Counted from the first letter of the stretch, positions 26,002-34,195 are shown. The stretch: 64,000 bases of DNA from VXOI01 sp965261945 (GCA_965261945.1 CBDHEF010000002.1:1612001-1676000), one strand, 5' to 3'. Notes: generated by a model from the letters alone, not told the origin. A program made the numbers and translations.

Positions 26002-26215
26002 CGCATTCCCCTGCACGAGCGACCCGGGGCATACCCCCGGTTGCGCCCAATAATTCATCGCCCCGAAGGGGCTGCCGGCGCCATGCTCCGGTAGTTGCTA
26101 TGGTATCCAAAGCCGTCGAATCTGTCATCTGCTGAAAGGCCGAAATATGCGGCAGTTCACCAGCCAATTGGCGACGATTTTCCTGACGCTTCCGTCAAAA
26201 CCTCTGTCAAAACCT

Positions 26216-27352
26216 CTATTGTATCGGACGCTCGCCCAGGGTCGCCTCGGTCTCCAGCTCCGTAGGGCCGCGATAAATGCGAACAGAGACTTGCTCGCCC
26301 GGCAGGTTTTCCAGCAGGAATTTGGATAGGTCGCCGGTGTTGCGAATGGTCTCCCCGCCCATGGAGACGATGACATCTTCTCCCTGCAGCCCGGCAGCGT
26401 GAGCGCCGGAATTCTCCACCACGCGGGCGACTACTATCCCCTGGTAGACCGGCACGCCTATCTGCGTTGCTATGGCGGGGGTGAGGTTTACCGGCGAAAT
26501 GCCGAGAAAGCCTCGCTCCACGTATCCCTTCTCGATGAGTTGCAGGGACACGGCCATGGCGTCGTCGATGTTGATGGCGAATCCAATGCCCTGGCCGCCT
26601 TGGATAGCGGCCGTGTTGACTCCAATAACTTGTCCGCGCCGGTTGACCAGAGGGCCTCCGCTGTTGCCCAGGTTTATGGACGCATCGGTCTGTATCAGGT
26701 CAACAAAAGTCTCCTGCAAGCCTGCGTCGATTGAGCGGCCCAAGGCGCTGATTACGCCCCTGCTGACTGTTGGGCCACCCGCCAGGGCCAGGGCATGGCC
26801 GATGGCGATGACCTCCTCGCCTACCTTGATGTCGGCGGCAGCGCCAGTGCGGGCAGGCTGCAAGTCCGATGCGTCTATCTTGACGATGGCGACGTCGGGA
26901 TTCGTGTCTCCACCCACCCGGAGGCCGGGGTAGCTCTCCCCGCTGTGCAGCGTGATGGTTATCGAGTCTGCCCCATCTATGACGTGGTTGTTGGTCAGCA
27001 CATATCCGTCGGAGCGCAGGATGATGCCGGTGCCAACCCCGACCCCAGTGCTGGGCGCCAGCTGGTTGAATTGGTTGACCTGGTCGAATGATCCGGACGC
27101 CGCCGATTCGGTGAACACGTGCACCACCGAGGGCGTCAGTTGCCGCACGATGTCAACGGTGGAAAGCTGGCCCTCCGGGTAAACGGACTCCAAGCCCGTA
27201 TCGGGTTCAGGGTTGCCGATGCAGGCCGCCCCAATAAGAACAAGCGCGGCAGCCGCAATCAGCCATGCGGCTACCCTCCCCGCGCCCAGGCCGGCAAAGC
27301 GGCCGTGACCGGGGTTGCCGATCCGCCTTATGCCTCTATTCTTGGCTGACAT
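26216..27352 (-). CDS. DegP/HtrA-like periplasmic or envelope serine protease with PDZ domain
   Basis: 378 residues from MSAKNRGIRRIGNPGHG. A longer frame to 27505 overlaps the neighbouring gene and is rejected. N-terminal hydrophobic segment AAWLIAAAALVLIGAACIG is a signal anchor or, with Cys at its end, a possible lipoprotein signal. Catalytic triad: His in LTNNHVIDGADS, Asp in DVAIVKIDAS, Ser in GNSGGPLVNRRGQVIGV. One PDZ domain (residues about 275-365: RGFLGISPVNLTPAIATQIGVPVYQG ... GGETIRNTGDL). It should degrade or chaperone misfolded envelope proteins. About 215 bp before tkt on the same strand. Confidence 0.93.
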   Translation of the reverse strand: MSAKNRGIRRIGNPGHGRFAGLGAGRVAAWLIAAAALVLIGAACIGNPEPDTGLESVYPEGQLSTVDIVRQLTPSVVHVFTESAASGSFDQVNQFNQLAPSTGVGVGTGIILRSDGYVLTNNHVIDGADSITITLHSGESYPGLRVGGDTNPDVAIVKIDASDLQPARTGAAADIKVGEEVIAIGHALALAGGPTVSRGVISALGRSIDAGLQETFVDLIQTDASINLGNSGGPLVNRRGQVIGVNTAAIQGGQGIGFAINIDDAMAVSLQLIEKGYVERGFLGISPVNLTPAIATQIGVPVYQGIVVARVVENSGAHAAGLQGEDVIVSMGGETIRNTGDLSKFLLENLPGEQVSVRIYRGPTELETEATLGERPIQ

Positions 27353-27360
27353 TCGAGTAA

Positions 27361-27388
27361 CCAGCCTGCAATATCCAGCCTGCAATAT
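27361..27388. repeat. 14-bp tandem duplication upstream of the protease gene
   Basis: CCAGCCTGCAATAT occurs twice in direct succession, immediately upstream of the degP-like start. Confidence 0.7.
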
Positions 27389-27431
27389 GGGGTGCAAGAG
27401 GTGCGATGGGAGACATGGCGCCTCCGTGGGT

Positions 27432-28475
27432 CTAGCTCCCGTTGCGCTCCAGGGCCGGGAAGATGTGGTCGCGGAAGGCCGCCAGTTCTCCGGTAGCGAA
27501 CTCATAGGTGGCGCCGGTCATCAGATACAGGTGGGTAAGGCCCGCCTGCTCGGCCTTCCGGATGCGCTCGGCGCAGTATTCGGGCGTCCCGATCAACCCC
27601 ATGTAGTCGCAGATGGCGGCGAGGGCGTCGTCGGGAAGGAAGGAGCACAGTTCTTGGGCCTTCTCCCAGTCCTCCGCGTGGGGAACGTCGGGGTACAGGT
27701 CCCACAGGCCCGCCGGCAGTTCGAGATCCCCGAGATCGATTCCTGCGGCCTTGAGCCAGCGCTGGTAGGTATCTTCCATCAGGCGCGACACTGCAAGGGG
27801 GCGGGCAATCTCCCGGGCTTCCTTCAGGTCGTCCTTGATGATGGTGGTGGCGGTGAAGATGGTTTCCACGTCGTCGGGGTTGCGCCCGGCGGCGCGGGCC
27901 CCGTCTGCTACGATCTCGCGGGCCTCGGCCACCGCGCCGGGGTGGATGCCGGTCATCAGCAGAGCGCCGTCGGCGACCTCACCGGAGACGCGCATGACGC
28001 GGGGCCCGGTGGCGGCGATGTAGACGGGCGGGGCGGGAGATTCGCCGCCATGACGCATTCGGCTATTGGCCTCTCCGAAAGACACCATGTCCCCGGACAT
28101 CAGCTCTTTCATCATAACGACGGCGTTCCGCATCTGCCGCACCGTGGCTGGCGGGATGCCGATGGTAGCGGTGGAGCTGTAGCCGCGCCCAATCCATACC
28201 TGCACCCGCCCCGGAGCCAGTTCGGCCACTGTCTGCGCCGCCGAGGCTACCACCGACGGGTGCCGGGTGGCCGGGTTGGTGACCGCCGATGCCACGTTGA
28301 TATGGTCGGTGGCCTGCACCGCAGCCGCCATGCTGACGAAGCAGTCTCGCTCCAATAGCTGGGAATCGAGGATGCCAACGCCATTGAATCCGGCGTCCTC
28401 GCACTGCTTAACGAAGTCTGCCACCATCGGTCCCGGCTTGCAGGGCGGCACCCGCAGGTCAATCTTGATGGACAT
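27432..28475 (-). CDS. LLM-class F420/FMN-dependent oxidoreductase
   Basis: 347 residues, ATG preceded by GGAGTGA. Barrel segments FVKQCEDAGFNGVGILDSQLLERDCFVSMAAA, INVASAVTNPATRHPSVVASAAQTVAELAPGRVQVWIGRGYSSTATIG and VYIAATGPRVMRVSGEVADGALLMTGIHP match the methylene-H4MPT reductase (Mer)-like branch, in which ASAV-N and G-R-G-YSS contact the cofactor. The C-terminal region has IGTPEYCAERIRKAEQAGLTHLYLM. Probably F420-dependent; substrate unknown. Stands alone downstream of a MITE copy. Confidence 0.92.
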   Translation of the reverse strand: MSIKIDLRVPPCKPGPMVADFVKQCEDAGFNGVGILDSQLLERDCFVSMAAAVQATDHINVASAVTNPATRHPSVVASAAQTVAELAPGRVQVWIGRGYSSTATIGIPPATVRQMRNAVVMMKELMSGDMVSFGEANSRMRHGGESPAPPVYIAATGPRVMRVSGEVADGALLMTGIHPGAVAEAREIVADGARAAGRNPDDVETIFTATTIIKDDLKEAREIARPLAVSRLMEDTYQRWLKAAGIDLGDLELPAGLWDLYPDVPHAEDWEKAQELCSFLPDDALAAICDYMGLIGTPEYCAERIRKAEQAGLTHLYLMTGATYEFATGELAAFRDHIFPALERNGS

Positions 28476-28510
28476 TGTTCACTCCTAAACCTGAATAATA
28501 GTGATGGAAG

Positions 28511-28541
28511 ACTCCCTCACCTTGACCATTTCTCTCTAGGG
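28511..28541. repeat. diverged REP-like hairpin abutting a MITE
   Basis: CTCCCTCACCTTGACCATTTCTCTC has the sequence of the REP-like family left arm; the right arm has been taken over by the MITE end. Confidence 0.45.
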
Positions 28542-28701
28542 AGTGTCGTCAATTTAAGAATATCGGTCTCCAATCGTCTGTTTCCGTCATTCCCGCGAAA
28601 GCGGGAACCCAGAATCCGGTAGCTGTCAAATACGCATTTTCTGCCAATGGCCTTTGGGTTCCCGCTTTCGCGGGAATGACGGTGAATATGACGACACTCC
28701 C
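28539..28701. mobile_element. MITE copy A (TA-flanked, 163 bp)
   Basis: Terminal inverted repeats GGGAGTGTCGTCA ... TGACGACACTCCC bound a 163-bp element with no ORF. Inside are a second pair of inverted repeats (CATTCCCGCGAAAGCGGGAA and its complement) that give a long hairpin. The flank is TA on the left and TG on the right, suggesting an original TA target duplication as made by IS630/mariner-type transposases. Copy B is at 51450. Confidence 0.9.
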
Positions 28702-28725
28702 TGGGAGAGGGGACAGGTGTGTTGG

Positions 28726-29868
28726 CTATCGCGTAAGTTCCTCCCCCAGCCTGCGAATTACAACTTCAGTTTCTTCTTCCGTCAGGTTGAGCGGGTCTAC
28801 GGCCAGCTCTTGAGGGCCGCCCAACTGGTGCAGGTGAATCTGCGGGCAGCCCTGCTCCATTGCGGCGGCGATGCTGTCCCGCGAGGGGCCGCGCCATTCG
28901 TCGGTGAATCGAATCACGGCATGGGGTATCAGGTAATTGGTGCCGTCTTGCTCCAGGGTCACGCGCAGTCCGGGAAGTTCCACCAGGGCGTCCACGGCTT
29001 TCTGGGCCATCGCGCGGTATGCCGCCATCTCCGCCGCCTCGTCCTCTTCGACGAAGGCGGCCAGCGATGCCACCAGTCCGATGACTTCCTCCTTCGCCAC
29101 CTTCATCCCGCGTCCCAGGAATTGGGCGGGATTGGCCTGGGCTGCGGCGGCTTCGATGAGGTCGGCGCGGCCCACGAGGATACCGCTTCCCTGGGGGCCG
29201 CGAACTCCCTTGCCGCCGCTGTAAACCACCATATCAGCCCCGGCGCGGAGGTAACGGTACAGGTTTCCCCGGGGCGGCAGCATGGATGCGGCGTCCACGA
29301 TGACCGGCACGTCGCGGGCGTGGGCAATTTCGCAGACCTGCTCCAGCGGCAGAACCCTGTTGCTGGAAAAGGGAGCGCAGAGGTAGGCGACGGCGGCAGT
29401 GCGCTCGTTGATTGCGCCCTCAAGCTGCCAGGGATGGGTAAACAGGTAATCGCCGAACTCCACCAACTTCGCGCCGGCGGCGCGGTAGGCCTGATCGTAG
29501 GGGAAGCGGTGCATGGTATGGATGGCGATTTCGTTCTTCATTCCCTCGGTGTCGGGCAGTTTCCGCATCTTCACCGGGTCGTTGCCCGCGATGCAGGCCG
29601 CCGCCTGCAACACCAGCCCTCCGGCGGCCCCGCTGCAAACGAAACCTGCTTCGGCCCCCGTGAGGCGGGCGAGTTCCTTGCCGGCCGCCCGGTTCAACTC
29701 ATCTATGTTGACCATAATGCGCGCCGCCCGTGACATCAGGTCCAGGGTCTCCGGCCGGGTTCGGGTCCCGCCCAGGCGCGTGATGGAACCGGCGGCATTG
29801 ATGATGGGAGCCACGCCCAGCCTCTGATATATGGCATCGGCATCCCAGGCGTTCGTGCTGTCGGCCAC
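28726..29868 (-). CDS. PLP-dependent enzyme of the SelA/DgaE-like fold-type I group
   Basis: 380 residues from the GTG at 29868, which has AGGAGG 7 nt upstream; a GTG at 29925 without a site would add 19 residues. Conserved segments: YQRLGVAPIINAAGSITRLGGTRT, GAEAGFVCSGAAGGLVLQAAA, VPVIVDAASMLPP and the PLP-lysine region VVYSGGKGVRGPQGSGILVG (Schiff-base Lys in SGGKG). These match the L-seryl-tRNA(Sec) selenium transferase-like family that includes D-glucosaminate-6-P ammonia-lyase. There is no selD or tRNA-Sec nearby, so it is probably a sugar-acid or amino-acid lyase rather than SelA. Confidence 0.88.
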   Translation of the reverse strand: MADSTNAWDADAIYQRLGVAPIINAAGSITRLGGTRTRPETLDLMSRAARIMVNIDELNRAAGKELARLTGAEAGFVCSGAAGGLVLQAAACIAGNDPVKMRKLPDTEGMKNEIAIHTMHRFPYDQAYRAAGAKLVEFGDYLFTHPWQLEGAINERTAAVAYLCAPFSSNRVLPLEQVCEIAHARDVPVIVDAASMLPPRGNLYRYLRAGADMVVYSGGKGVRGPQGSGILVGRADLIEAAAAQANPAQFLGRGMKVAKEEVIGLVASLAAFVEEDEAAEMAAYRAMAQKAVDALVELPGLRVTLEQDGTNYLIPHAVIRFTDEWRGPSRDSIAAAMEQGCPQIHLHQLGGPQELAVDPLNLTEEETEVVIRRLGEELTR

Positions 29869-30036
29869 GGCATCCTCCTGCGCATCCTTGCCCGGCTGGC
29901 TCTGTTTGGCTGACGAATCAAGCACATTATATCAATATCAACTGCCCTGCGGACGTGTGGTAACATTTCAGGGATTTACGCGAATCCCAAAACCATCTCT
30001 CCCGGTTTTATCTATTTCGGAGAGCAGGGGCGGACC

Positions 30037-30807
30037 ATGCCGGATGCCAACGGAACACTCGACGGACTTTCGCCGAAGGCCAGAATCGGCTTGGTAGTGG
30101 TCAGCGCATCAACGATCTCGGAGCTTCGATACCCCAAGGCTGTTCCCGAAGTGGGCTTTTTCGCCAGCCGCATGATGCTGGGCGGAGACCACGGGCTGGA
30201 AGCTTTGCTGGAGATGGAACGGAACTCGTCGAGGGCGGTGCAGGAGCTGGCCTCCGCGGGCGTGGACTCCATCGCCTACTGCTGCACTGTCAGCGGAGCG
30301 CAGCGCGGTCTGGTGAAAGACCGCGAGTTCTGCGCGGACATGGAGCGGCAGTGGGGCGCGCCCACCACCTCGACCATGCTGGCCGTGGCCGAGGCGTTGC
30401 GGCATCTCGGAATTCGCCGCGTGGCGCTGGCCAGCCCCTACCCTCACAGCTACCATGAGGCGGAGAGCCGCTACCTGGCCGAGGCGGGTATCGAGACCGT
30501 TGCTGAGTCGGGGATGGGTCTGCAATCCGCCGCCGAGTTTGCCGCCGTCCCGCCCGGCGAGATTTACCGTTTCGCGCTGGATGCCTGGCAGGCGAGCGGC
30601 GGGGAGGCCGACGGGCTGTTCATAAGCTGCATGAATTTCGACGCCATGGCCGCCGCGCAAGCGCTGGAGGACGCCATCGGCAAGCCGGTGGTAACTTCTC
30701 ACTCGGCCACGTTGTGGCGGGCTCTGGCCTTGGCCGGAATTGCCGAGCCGGTGTACGGCTACGGGCGGCTGCTGGCTGAACCACGCGAGGCGACGCCCTC
30801 ACCCTAA
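30037..30807 (+). CDS. Asp/Glu racemase superfamily, maleate isomerase/arylmalonate decarboxylase type
   Basis: 256 residues. LGLVVVSASTISELRYPKAVPEVGF-like opening, first catalytic Cys in SIAYCCTVSGAQRG (near residue 85) and second Cys in GLFISCMNFDAM (near residue 195), with VTSHSATLWRALALAGI after it. Two Cys in these positions mark cofactor-independent maleate cis-trans isomerases; the family also includes arylmalonate decarboxylases with one Cys. The first motif has two adjacent Cys. Divergent from the PLP-enzyme gene and 53 bp before a nitroreductase-like gene. Confidence 0.87.
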   Translation: MPDANGTLDGLSPKARIGLVVVSASTISELRYPKAVPEVGFFASRMMLGGDHGLEALLEMERNSSRAVQELASAGVDSIAYCCTVSGAQRGLVKDREFCADMERQWGAPTTSTMLAVAEALRHLGIRRVALASPYPHSYHEAESRYLAEAGIETVAESGMGLQSAAEFAAVPPGEIYRFALDAWQASGGEADGLFISCMNFDAMAAAQALEDAIGKPVVTSHSATLWRALALAGIAEPVYGYGRLLAEPREATPSP

Positions 30808-30829
30808 ACTTCTCCCGGGGGGAGAGGGA
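30794..30829. repeat. REP-like hairpin, copy 5, overlapping the 3' end of the racemase-like gene
   Basis: GCCCTCACCCTAAACTTCTC followed by CCGGGGGGAGAGGG. The first arm supplies the last codons of the preceding gene (S-P-stop). Confidence 0.75.
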
Positions 30830-30859
30830 ACCATGACAATCTAGGAGGAGATAACAGGA

Positions 30860-31489
30860 ATGACTACCGCCGACCGCTTGAACGCAATTCCCTTGGGCGA
30901 GGCTCTGTTCACTCAGCGGGCCATCCGCCGCTTCAAGCCCGACCCGATTCCCGGCGACGTGCTGGAAGACATCATGCAGGCGACCATCCGGGCGCCCAAC
31001 GGCGGGAACACCCAGCAGTGGCGCTTCATAGTCGTCAAGGACGCTGAGAAGCGGCGCAAGCTGGGCGAGCTGTACCACGAGGCATGGTGGGCCAAGCGGG
31101 CCGACGCTGGCATCATGGGCCCGGAAGACCTTCCACCGGGGAGGAATTCCATGCAGTCGGCGAGGCGGCTGGCCAACGAAATCGGCAACACGCCAGTGAT
31201 GGTGCTGATCTGCGCGACAGCCAAGGGGGCGCAGGCTGCCGCTTCGGTAATCCCGTCGGCGCAGAATATGCTGCTGGCGGCGCGGGCGTTTGGCGTCGGG
31301 GGCACGATCACTACGCTGCACCCGGTGGTCGAGGACCGCGTCCACGAGCTGTTCGGCATCCCCGGCGAGGCGCAGGTGGTCTACTGTATGCCTCTAGGCT
31401 ACCCGCGCGGCGAGTTCGGCTCCGTCCAGCGCAGGCCCCTGACGGAAGTCTGCGGCGTTGACGGCTGGAGCAACAGCTACCCGGGGTAG
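30860..31489 (+). CDS. nitroreductase family protein
   Basis: 209 residues, ATG preceded by GGAGGAG. EALFTQRAIRRFKPDPIPGDVLEDIMQATIRAPNGGNTQQWRFIVV is the FMN-binding N-terminus of the family (R-S/A-I-R-x-F and the A-P-N/S-G-x-N-x-Q-x-W loop). SAQNMLLAARAFGVGGTITTL near residue 135 is the second FMN contact region. The protein should be an FMN-dependent, NAD(P)H-using reductase, active as a homodimer. The physiological substrate (nitro, quinone, enone or halogenated aromatic) is unknown. Confidence 0.92.
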   Translation: MTTADRLNAIPLGEALFTQRAIRRFKPDPIPGDVLEDIMQATIRAPNGGNTQQWRFIVVKDAEKRRKLGELYHEAWWAKRADAGIMGPEDLPPGRNSMQSARRLANEIGNTPVMVLICATAKGAQAAASVIPSAQNMLLAARAFGVGGTITTLHPVVEDRVHELFGIPGEAQVVYCMPLGYPRGEFGSVQRRPLTEVCGVDGWSNSYPG

Positions 31490-31514
31490 AGGGGCTTTCA
31501 TTCTTGACGCAAAT

Positions 31515-31603
31515 TGTCTGAATCAAGATTCGCAGGATTTGAGGATTTTCAGAATTTCTAATTCTGCGAATCTTGTAATCCCGAAAATCCTGATTCAGAT
31601 AAA
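31515..31603. repeat. imperfect inverted repeat after the nitroreductase gene
   Basis: GAATCAAGATTCGCAGGATT pairs imperfectly with the downstream AATCCTGATTCAG, and AATTCTGCGAATCTTG repeats the same motif in reverse. The AT-rich dyad could fold on either strand. Role unknown. Confidence 0.55.
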
Positions 31604-31622
31604 TGACTCAGGGGGCGCGCCG

Positions 31623-31849
31623 ATGGCAGTTCGCACAGGGGAGCAGTTCCTGGCGAGTCTCCGCGACGGGCGGGAGGTGTGGCTGGAAGGCGAGCGTGGG
31701 ACTTGATCGGCACACAGTTCGGCTCAAGGCAAACGCTGTACGAGCGATATTTCAACGGCGACGTGGTACAGCTACAGCAGTGCCGCTACACGCAGTACGA
31801 CTACTCGCGGGCAGAGGAGTCGGTGCCGCGGTTTATAAAGAAGCTATGA
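31623..31849 (+). pseudogene. deletion scar of an HpaB-type (4-hydroxyphenylacetate 3-monooxygenase) gene
   Basis: The frame from ATG 31623 gives MAVRTGEQFLASLRDGREVW (the standard HpaB/4-hydroxybutyryl-CoA dehydratase N-terminus) for about 26 residues. After a single change of frame near 31697 it reads WDLIGTQFGSRQTLYERYFN and on to RFIKKL-stop at 31849, the C-terminal 50 residues of the same family. The 400 or so residues between are missing. The ends fit one large internal deletion. The ancestral enzyme would be an FADH2-dependent aromatic hydroxylase or an FAD/4Fe-4S dehydratase relative. Confidence 0.8.
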
Positions 31850-32054
31850 TGTCCGATCCAAGAACTTGCCGCAGCAGTCAGTGCCGTCGGCGCCTGGGCC
31901 ATAGGTGCTTGAAGCTTCGCCCCTGTAGTGAGAGGGACGATATCCGGGGCTATGAGAAACGGTCAATTTCCGCACTCCAGCGCGTCCATACACAAAAGAT
32001 TAAATTTCAGTCTGGTTTGGGTAAAGCTAGACCGTTTTCCTCCAGCGTTTTCGG
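31850..32054. other. short intergenic region
   Basis: No recognisable gene, repeat-family member or terminator. It separates the HpaB scar from the convergent zinc-ribbon gene. Confidence 0.4.
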
Positions 32055-32495
32055 TTAGCCCCGGAACAGGTCTCTAATCCGGTCGAGGAACCCGCCGCTG
32101 CTGGCGCCTCGTTCCATGAAACGGGCCCACTGTTGCTCGGCAGATTCGGAGCGGCGCAGGTCGCGGGCGCGCTCCTTCATCAGGTCCAAAACCCGATCTT
32201 CCTCGCCCTTGTCCAGCCAGTAGCCGTGGTTTTCGGGGCAGTGTTCGATGGGGAGGTCGTGGGCGCGGTAGTTGAAGATGTCCATCATCGCGCCGCAATG
32301 AGGACAGGGCAGGTCTCCGGCGCGGCGGGCGTAATCGCGCATCCCTTTCAGGATGTCGCCCCGGTTGGCGCTGTCTTCCAGCAAATCCATTTCATCGAAG
32401 TCCAGCCACAGCCCCCGGCATTGCGGGCAATGGTCAACTTCTAGGCCGCGGAATTTGCGCCCGGACAGCTCGATGTTGCAGTGTGGACAGTTCAT
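32055..32495 (-). CDS. double zinc-ribbon (TFIIB-type) protein
   Basis: 146 residues, ATG preceded by GGAGCG. The first ribbon is CPHC near residue 3 with HCPQCRGLWLDFDEMDLL; the second is PCPHCGAMMDIFNYRAHDLPIEHCPENHGYWLDKGE, in which the last Cys is replaced by His or Asn-His. C-P-x-C / G-x-W-L-D-x-x-E-L is the signature of the zf-TFIIB family of bacterial proteins. The C-terminal 50 residues are charged and end in a short helix (FLDRIRDLF). Members are associated with membrane or protein-quality functions, but none is firmly assigned. Confidence 0.86.
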   Translation of the reverse strand: MNCPHCNIELSGRKFRGLEVDHCPQCRGLWLDFDEMDLLEDSANRGDILKGMRDYARRAGDLPCPHCGAMMDIFNYRAHDLPIEHCPENHGYWLDKGEEDRVLDLMKERARDLRRSESAEQQWARFMERGASSGGFLDRIRDLFRG

Positions 32496-32521
32496 AGTAA
32501 GCGCTCCGGATTATCTCTCTT

Positions 32522-32884
32522 CTATGCGCCCCGTGGAACCGTGTCAGACACCTCGGCTGAGGCCGGGATGGTGACCTCGATTTCGACCATAGCGAAGGTC
32601 GTTGACAGGGAGGAAGTATCGTCGTATTCCTCAAAGAATTCATCATCAGGGTCCACGACAATCTGGGCATGGAATACCATAGCTTCCTCGAGGGACATAC
32701 GGGGTTCGGGAACCGGCTCTCCCTTTTCCAGCATAAATTCTATATGGAAGGTTAATGCCTCCCGAATCATCTCTTGCATTTTTTTCCAGGTCTTGCCCGT
32801 GCTTACGCAGCCGGGCACATCCGGCGCATAGGCGCAATAGTTGTTGGGCGTCTGCTCATAGGCCACTGCGTACCGTGGTTTCAT
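32522..32884 (-). CDS. hicB: HicB-like antitoxin, module 2
   Basis: 120 residues from MKPRYAVAYEQTPNNYCAY. Start ATG at 32884 shares one base with the hicA stop (TGATG). The HicB half-domain is NYCAYAPDVPGCVSTGKTWKKMQEMIREALTFHIEFMLEKGEPVPEP, a near-perfect family match (A-Y-x-P-D-x-P-G-C). A C-terminal VVD-rich segment (MVEIEVTIPA) follows, as in HicB with a ribbon-helix-helix-like tail. It should neutralise the upstream HicA. Confidence 0.93.
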   Translation of the reverse strand: MKPRYAVAYEQTPNNYCAYAPDVPGCVSTGKTWKKMQEMIREALTFHIEFMLEKGEPVPEPRMSLEEAMVFHAQIVVDPDDEFFEEYDDTSSLSTTFAMVEIEVTIPASAEVSDTVPRGA

Positions 32885-33093
32885 CAGATTCTCCCCTGAA
32901 GTCCGGCCTGTCTCTTTATGTTCGACCAAGTACCCTTGTCCAAGTCTTCCCTCGGATGTTCGGCAATGGTCACTGAACCGGGTTTTTCCGGGTGTTCAGA
33001 AATGCGGTGGCTCCCGCGAGTGCGCACCCATCGCCAGCCATCCCGCTCCACTATCCTGATTGCCTCCCTGACCTTTGGCACAGGGTTAGCCAA
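32884..33093 (-). CDS. hicA: HicA-like mRNA interferase toxin, module 2
   Basis: 69 residues: MANPVPKVREAIRIVERDGWRWVRTRGSH, then RISEHPEKPGSVTIAEHP and TWSNIKRQAGL. The RTRGSHR motif with catalytic His and the C-terminal L-x2-I-x-R/K-Q-A-G-L helix are typical of HicA. Translationally coupled to hicB. Compared with module 1 (4451-4956) the two HicA proteins share only the GSH core, so they are independent acquisitions. The 3' end of the neighbouring dipeptidase gene overlaps the hicA start by a few bases. Confidence 0.93.
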   Translation of the reverse strand: MANPVPKVREAIRIVERDGWRWVRTRGSHRISEHPEKPGSVTIAEHPREDLDKGTWSNIKRQAGLQGRI

Positions 33094-34195
33094 TAACCCG
33101 GCGGAAGAACTCCATGGCGTTGCCGCCGATGATCTTGCGGACGTCCTCGTCGGAGTAGCCCCGGCGAATGAGGCCGCGGACGATGTTGCCGCCGTCGGCA
33201 GGCGATTCCAGGCCGTTGAGGTAGGGCGCGGGATACTCGCCCAGCCCGTCTCGGCCCAGCATCAGCTTGTGGAAGGCGACATGATCGCCGATGGTGGTGT
33301 CGGTGCCGATGCCCACATGGTCTACACCCACCAAGTTGACCATGTAGTCATAGTGGTCGAGGACGCACTCGATGTCCTGCTCCGGGTCGTCGCTGAGGGA
33401 GTTGGGAACGGCGGTGATGCAGATGAGCCCGCCATTTTCGGCGCAGGCCACCAGTTCTTCATCGCGGCGGGTGCGGCGGTTGGGACGCAGCGCGTAGGCG
33501 GCGTTGTGGCTGAACACCACCGGCACTAGCGAGAATTCGATGGCGTCCAGCGCCGTGGGCATGGAGGCGTGGGACAGGTCTATTGCCATCCCCAGGTCGT
33601 TCATGCGCCGCACCACTTCGATGCCGAACTCGCTGAGACCGCCGGGGTTGCGCTCGTACAGCCCGTCGCCGATGTAGTTGCGGCGATTGTAGGTGATGCC
33701 AGACAGCCGAACGCCCATGCTGTGCAGTTGCTCCAGCCGTTCGATGCGGTTGCCTATGGGCAGATGCTCAAGCGTGGGCATGAAGCCGATGTTGCCCTGC
33801 TGCTTGGCGGCCTCGATGTCGCTGGCGTTGCCGATGAGGGTCACGCCATCTTGAGCTGCCATGTCGGCCACCATGCTGCCCACTTCCGCCGCAACGTCAT
33901 CGTATTCGACGAAGGACATATCCGCCGTGCTTTTCAGCCCGGCGAACACGTTGGCGGTGGTGACTGCCGTCCAGCCACCGGCTCGCGCTGCCTCATAGCC
34001 CCACTCGTAGCGGCCAATGCGCACGAGGTCTATCAGCTGCTCCATTGCTTCCGGCAGGACGAAAGGATGTTGGTGAACGTCCACCGTCACCGCCTCTTCT
34101 ACGATGTTCCGGTAACGCACTTCTTCGCCAGCGTCCAGAGGGACCACAGAGGAGGGGACTCGGCCCACTTGCCGGGCCAACGGAATTCCAGCAGC
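33086..34195 (-). CDS. membrane dipeptidase (peptidase M19) family protein
   Basis: 369 residues from MAAGIPLARQVGRVPSS; the ATG at 34195 is preceded by GGAG, whereas a start at 34246 lies in a repeat. Family segments: AVTVDVHQHPF, GGWTAVTTANVFAG, HLPIGNRIERLEQLHSMGVRLSGITYNRRNYIGDG, LGMAIDLSHASMPTALDAI, PVVFSHNAAYALRPNRRTRRDEE and HVGIGTDTTIGD. These carry metal ligands equivalent to His-x-Asp, Glu and two His in renal dipeptidase, except that the first reads His-x-His. The subfamily hydrolyses dipeptides or related amides. There is no signal peptide or anchor, so it is cytoplasmic. Confidence 0.88.
   Translation of the reverse strand, partial: AAGIPLARQVGRVPSSVVPLDAGEEVRYRNIVEEAVTVDVHQHPFVLPEAMEQLIDLVRIGRYEWGYEAARAGGWTAVTTANVFAGLKSTADMSFVEYDDVAAEVGSMVADMAAQDGVTLIGNASDIEAAKQQGNIGFMPTLEHLPIGNRIERLEQLHSMGVRLSGITYNRRNYIGDGLYERNPGGLSEFGIEVVRRMNDLGMAIDLSHASMPTALDAIEFSLVPVVFSHNAAYALRPNRRTRRDEELVACAENGGLICITAVPNSLSDDPEQDIECVLDHYDYMVNLVGVDHVGIGTDTTIGDHVAFHKLMLGRDGLGEYPAPYLNGLESPADGGNIVRGLIRRGYSDEDVRKIIGGNAMEFFRRVIG

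Noticed and set aside
28539..28701. CRISPR-like repeat in the MITE
   Set aside because: Only two distant copies, inverted rather than direct repeats, and no spacers; no cas genes in the window.
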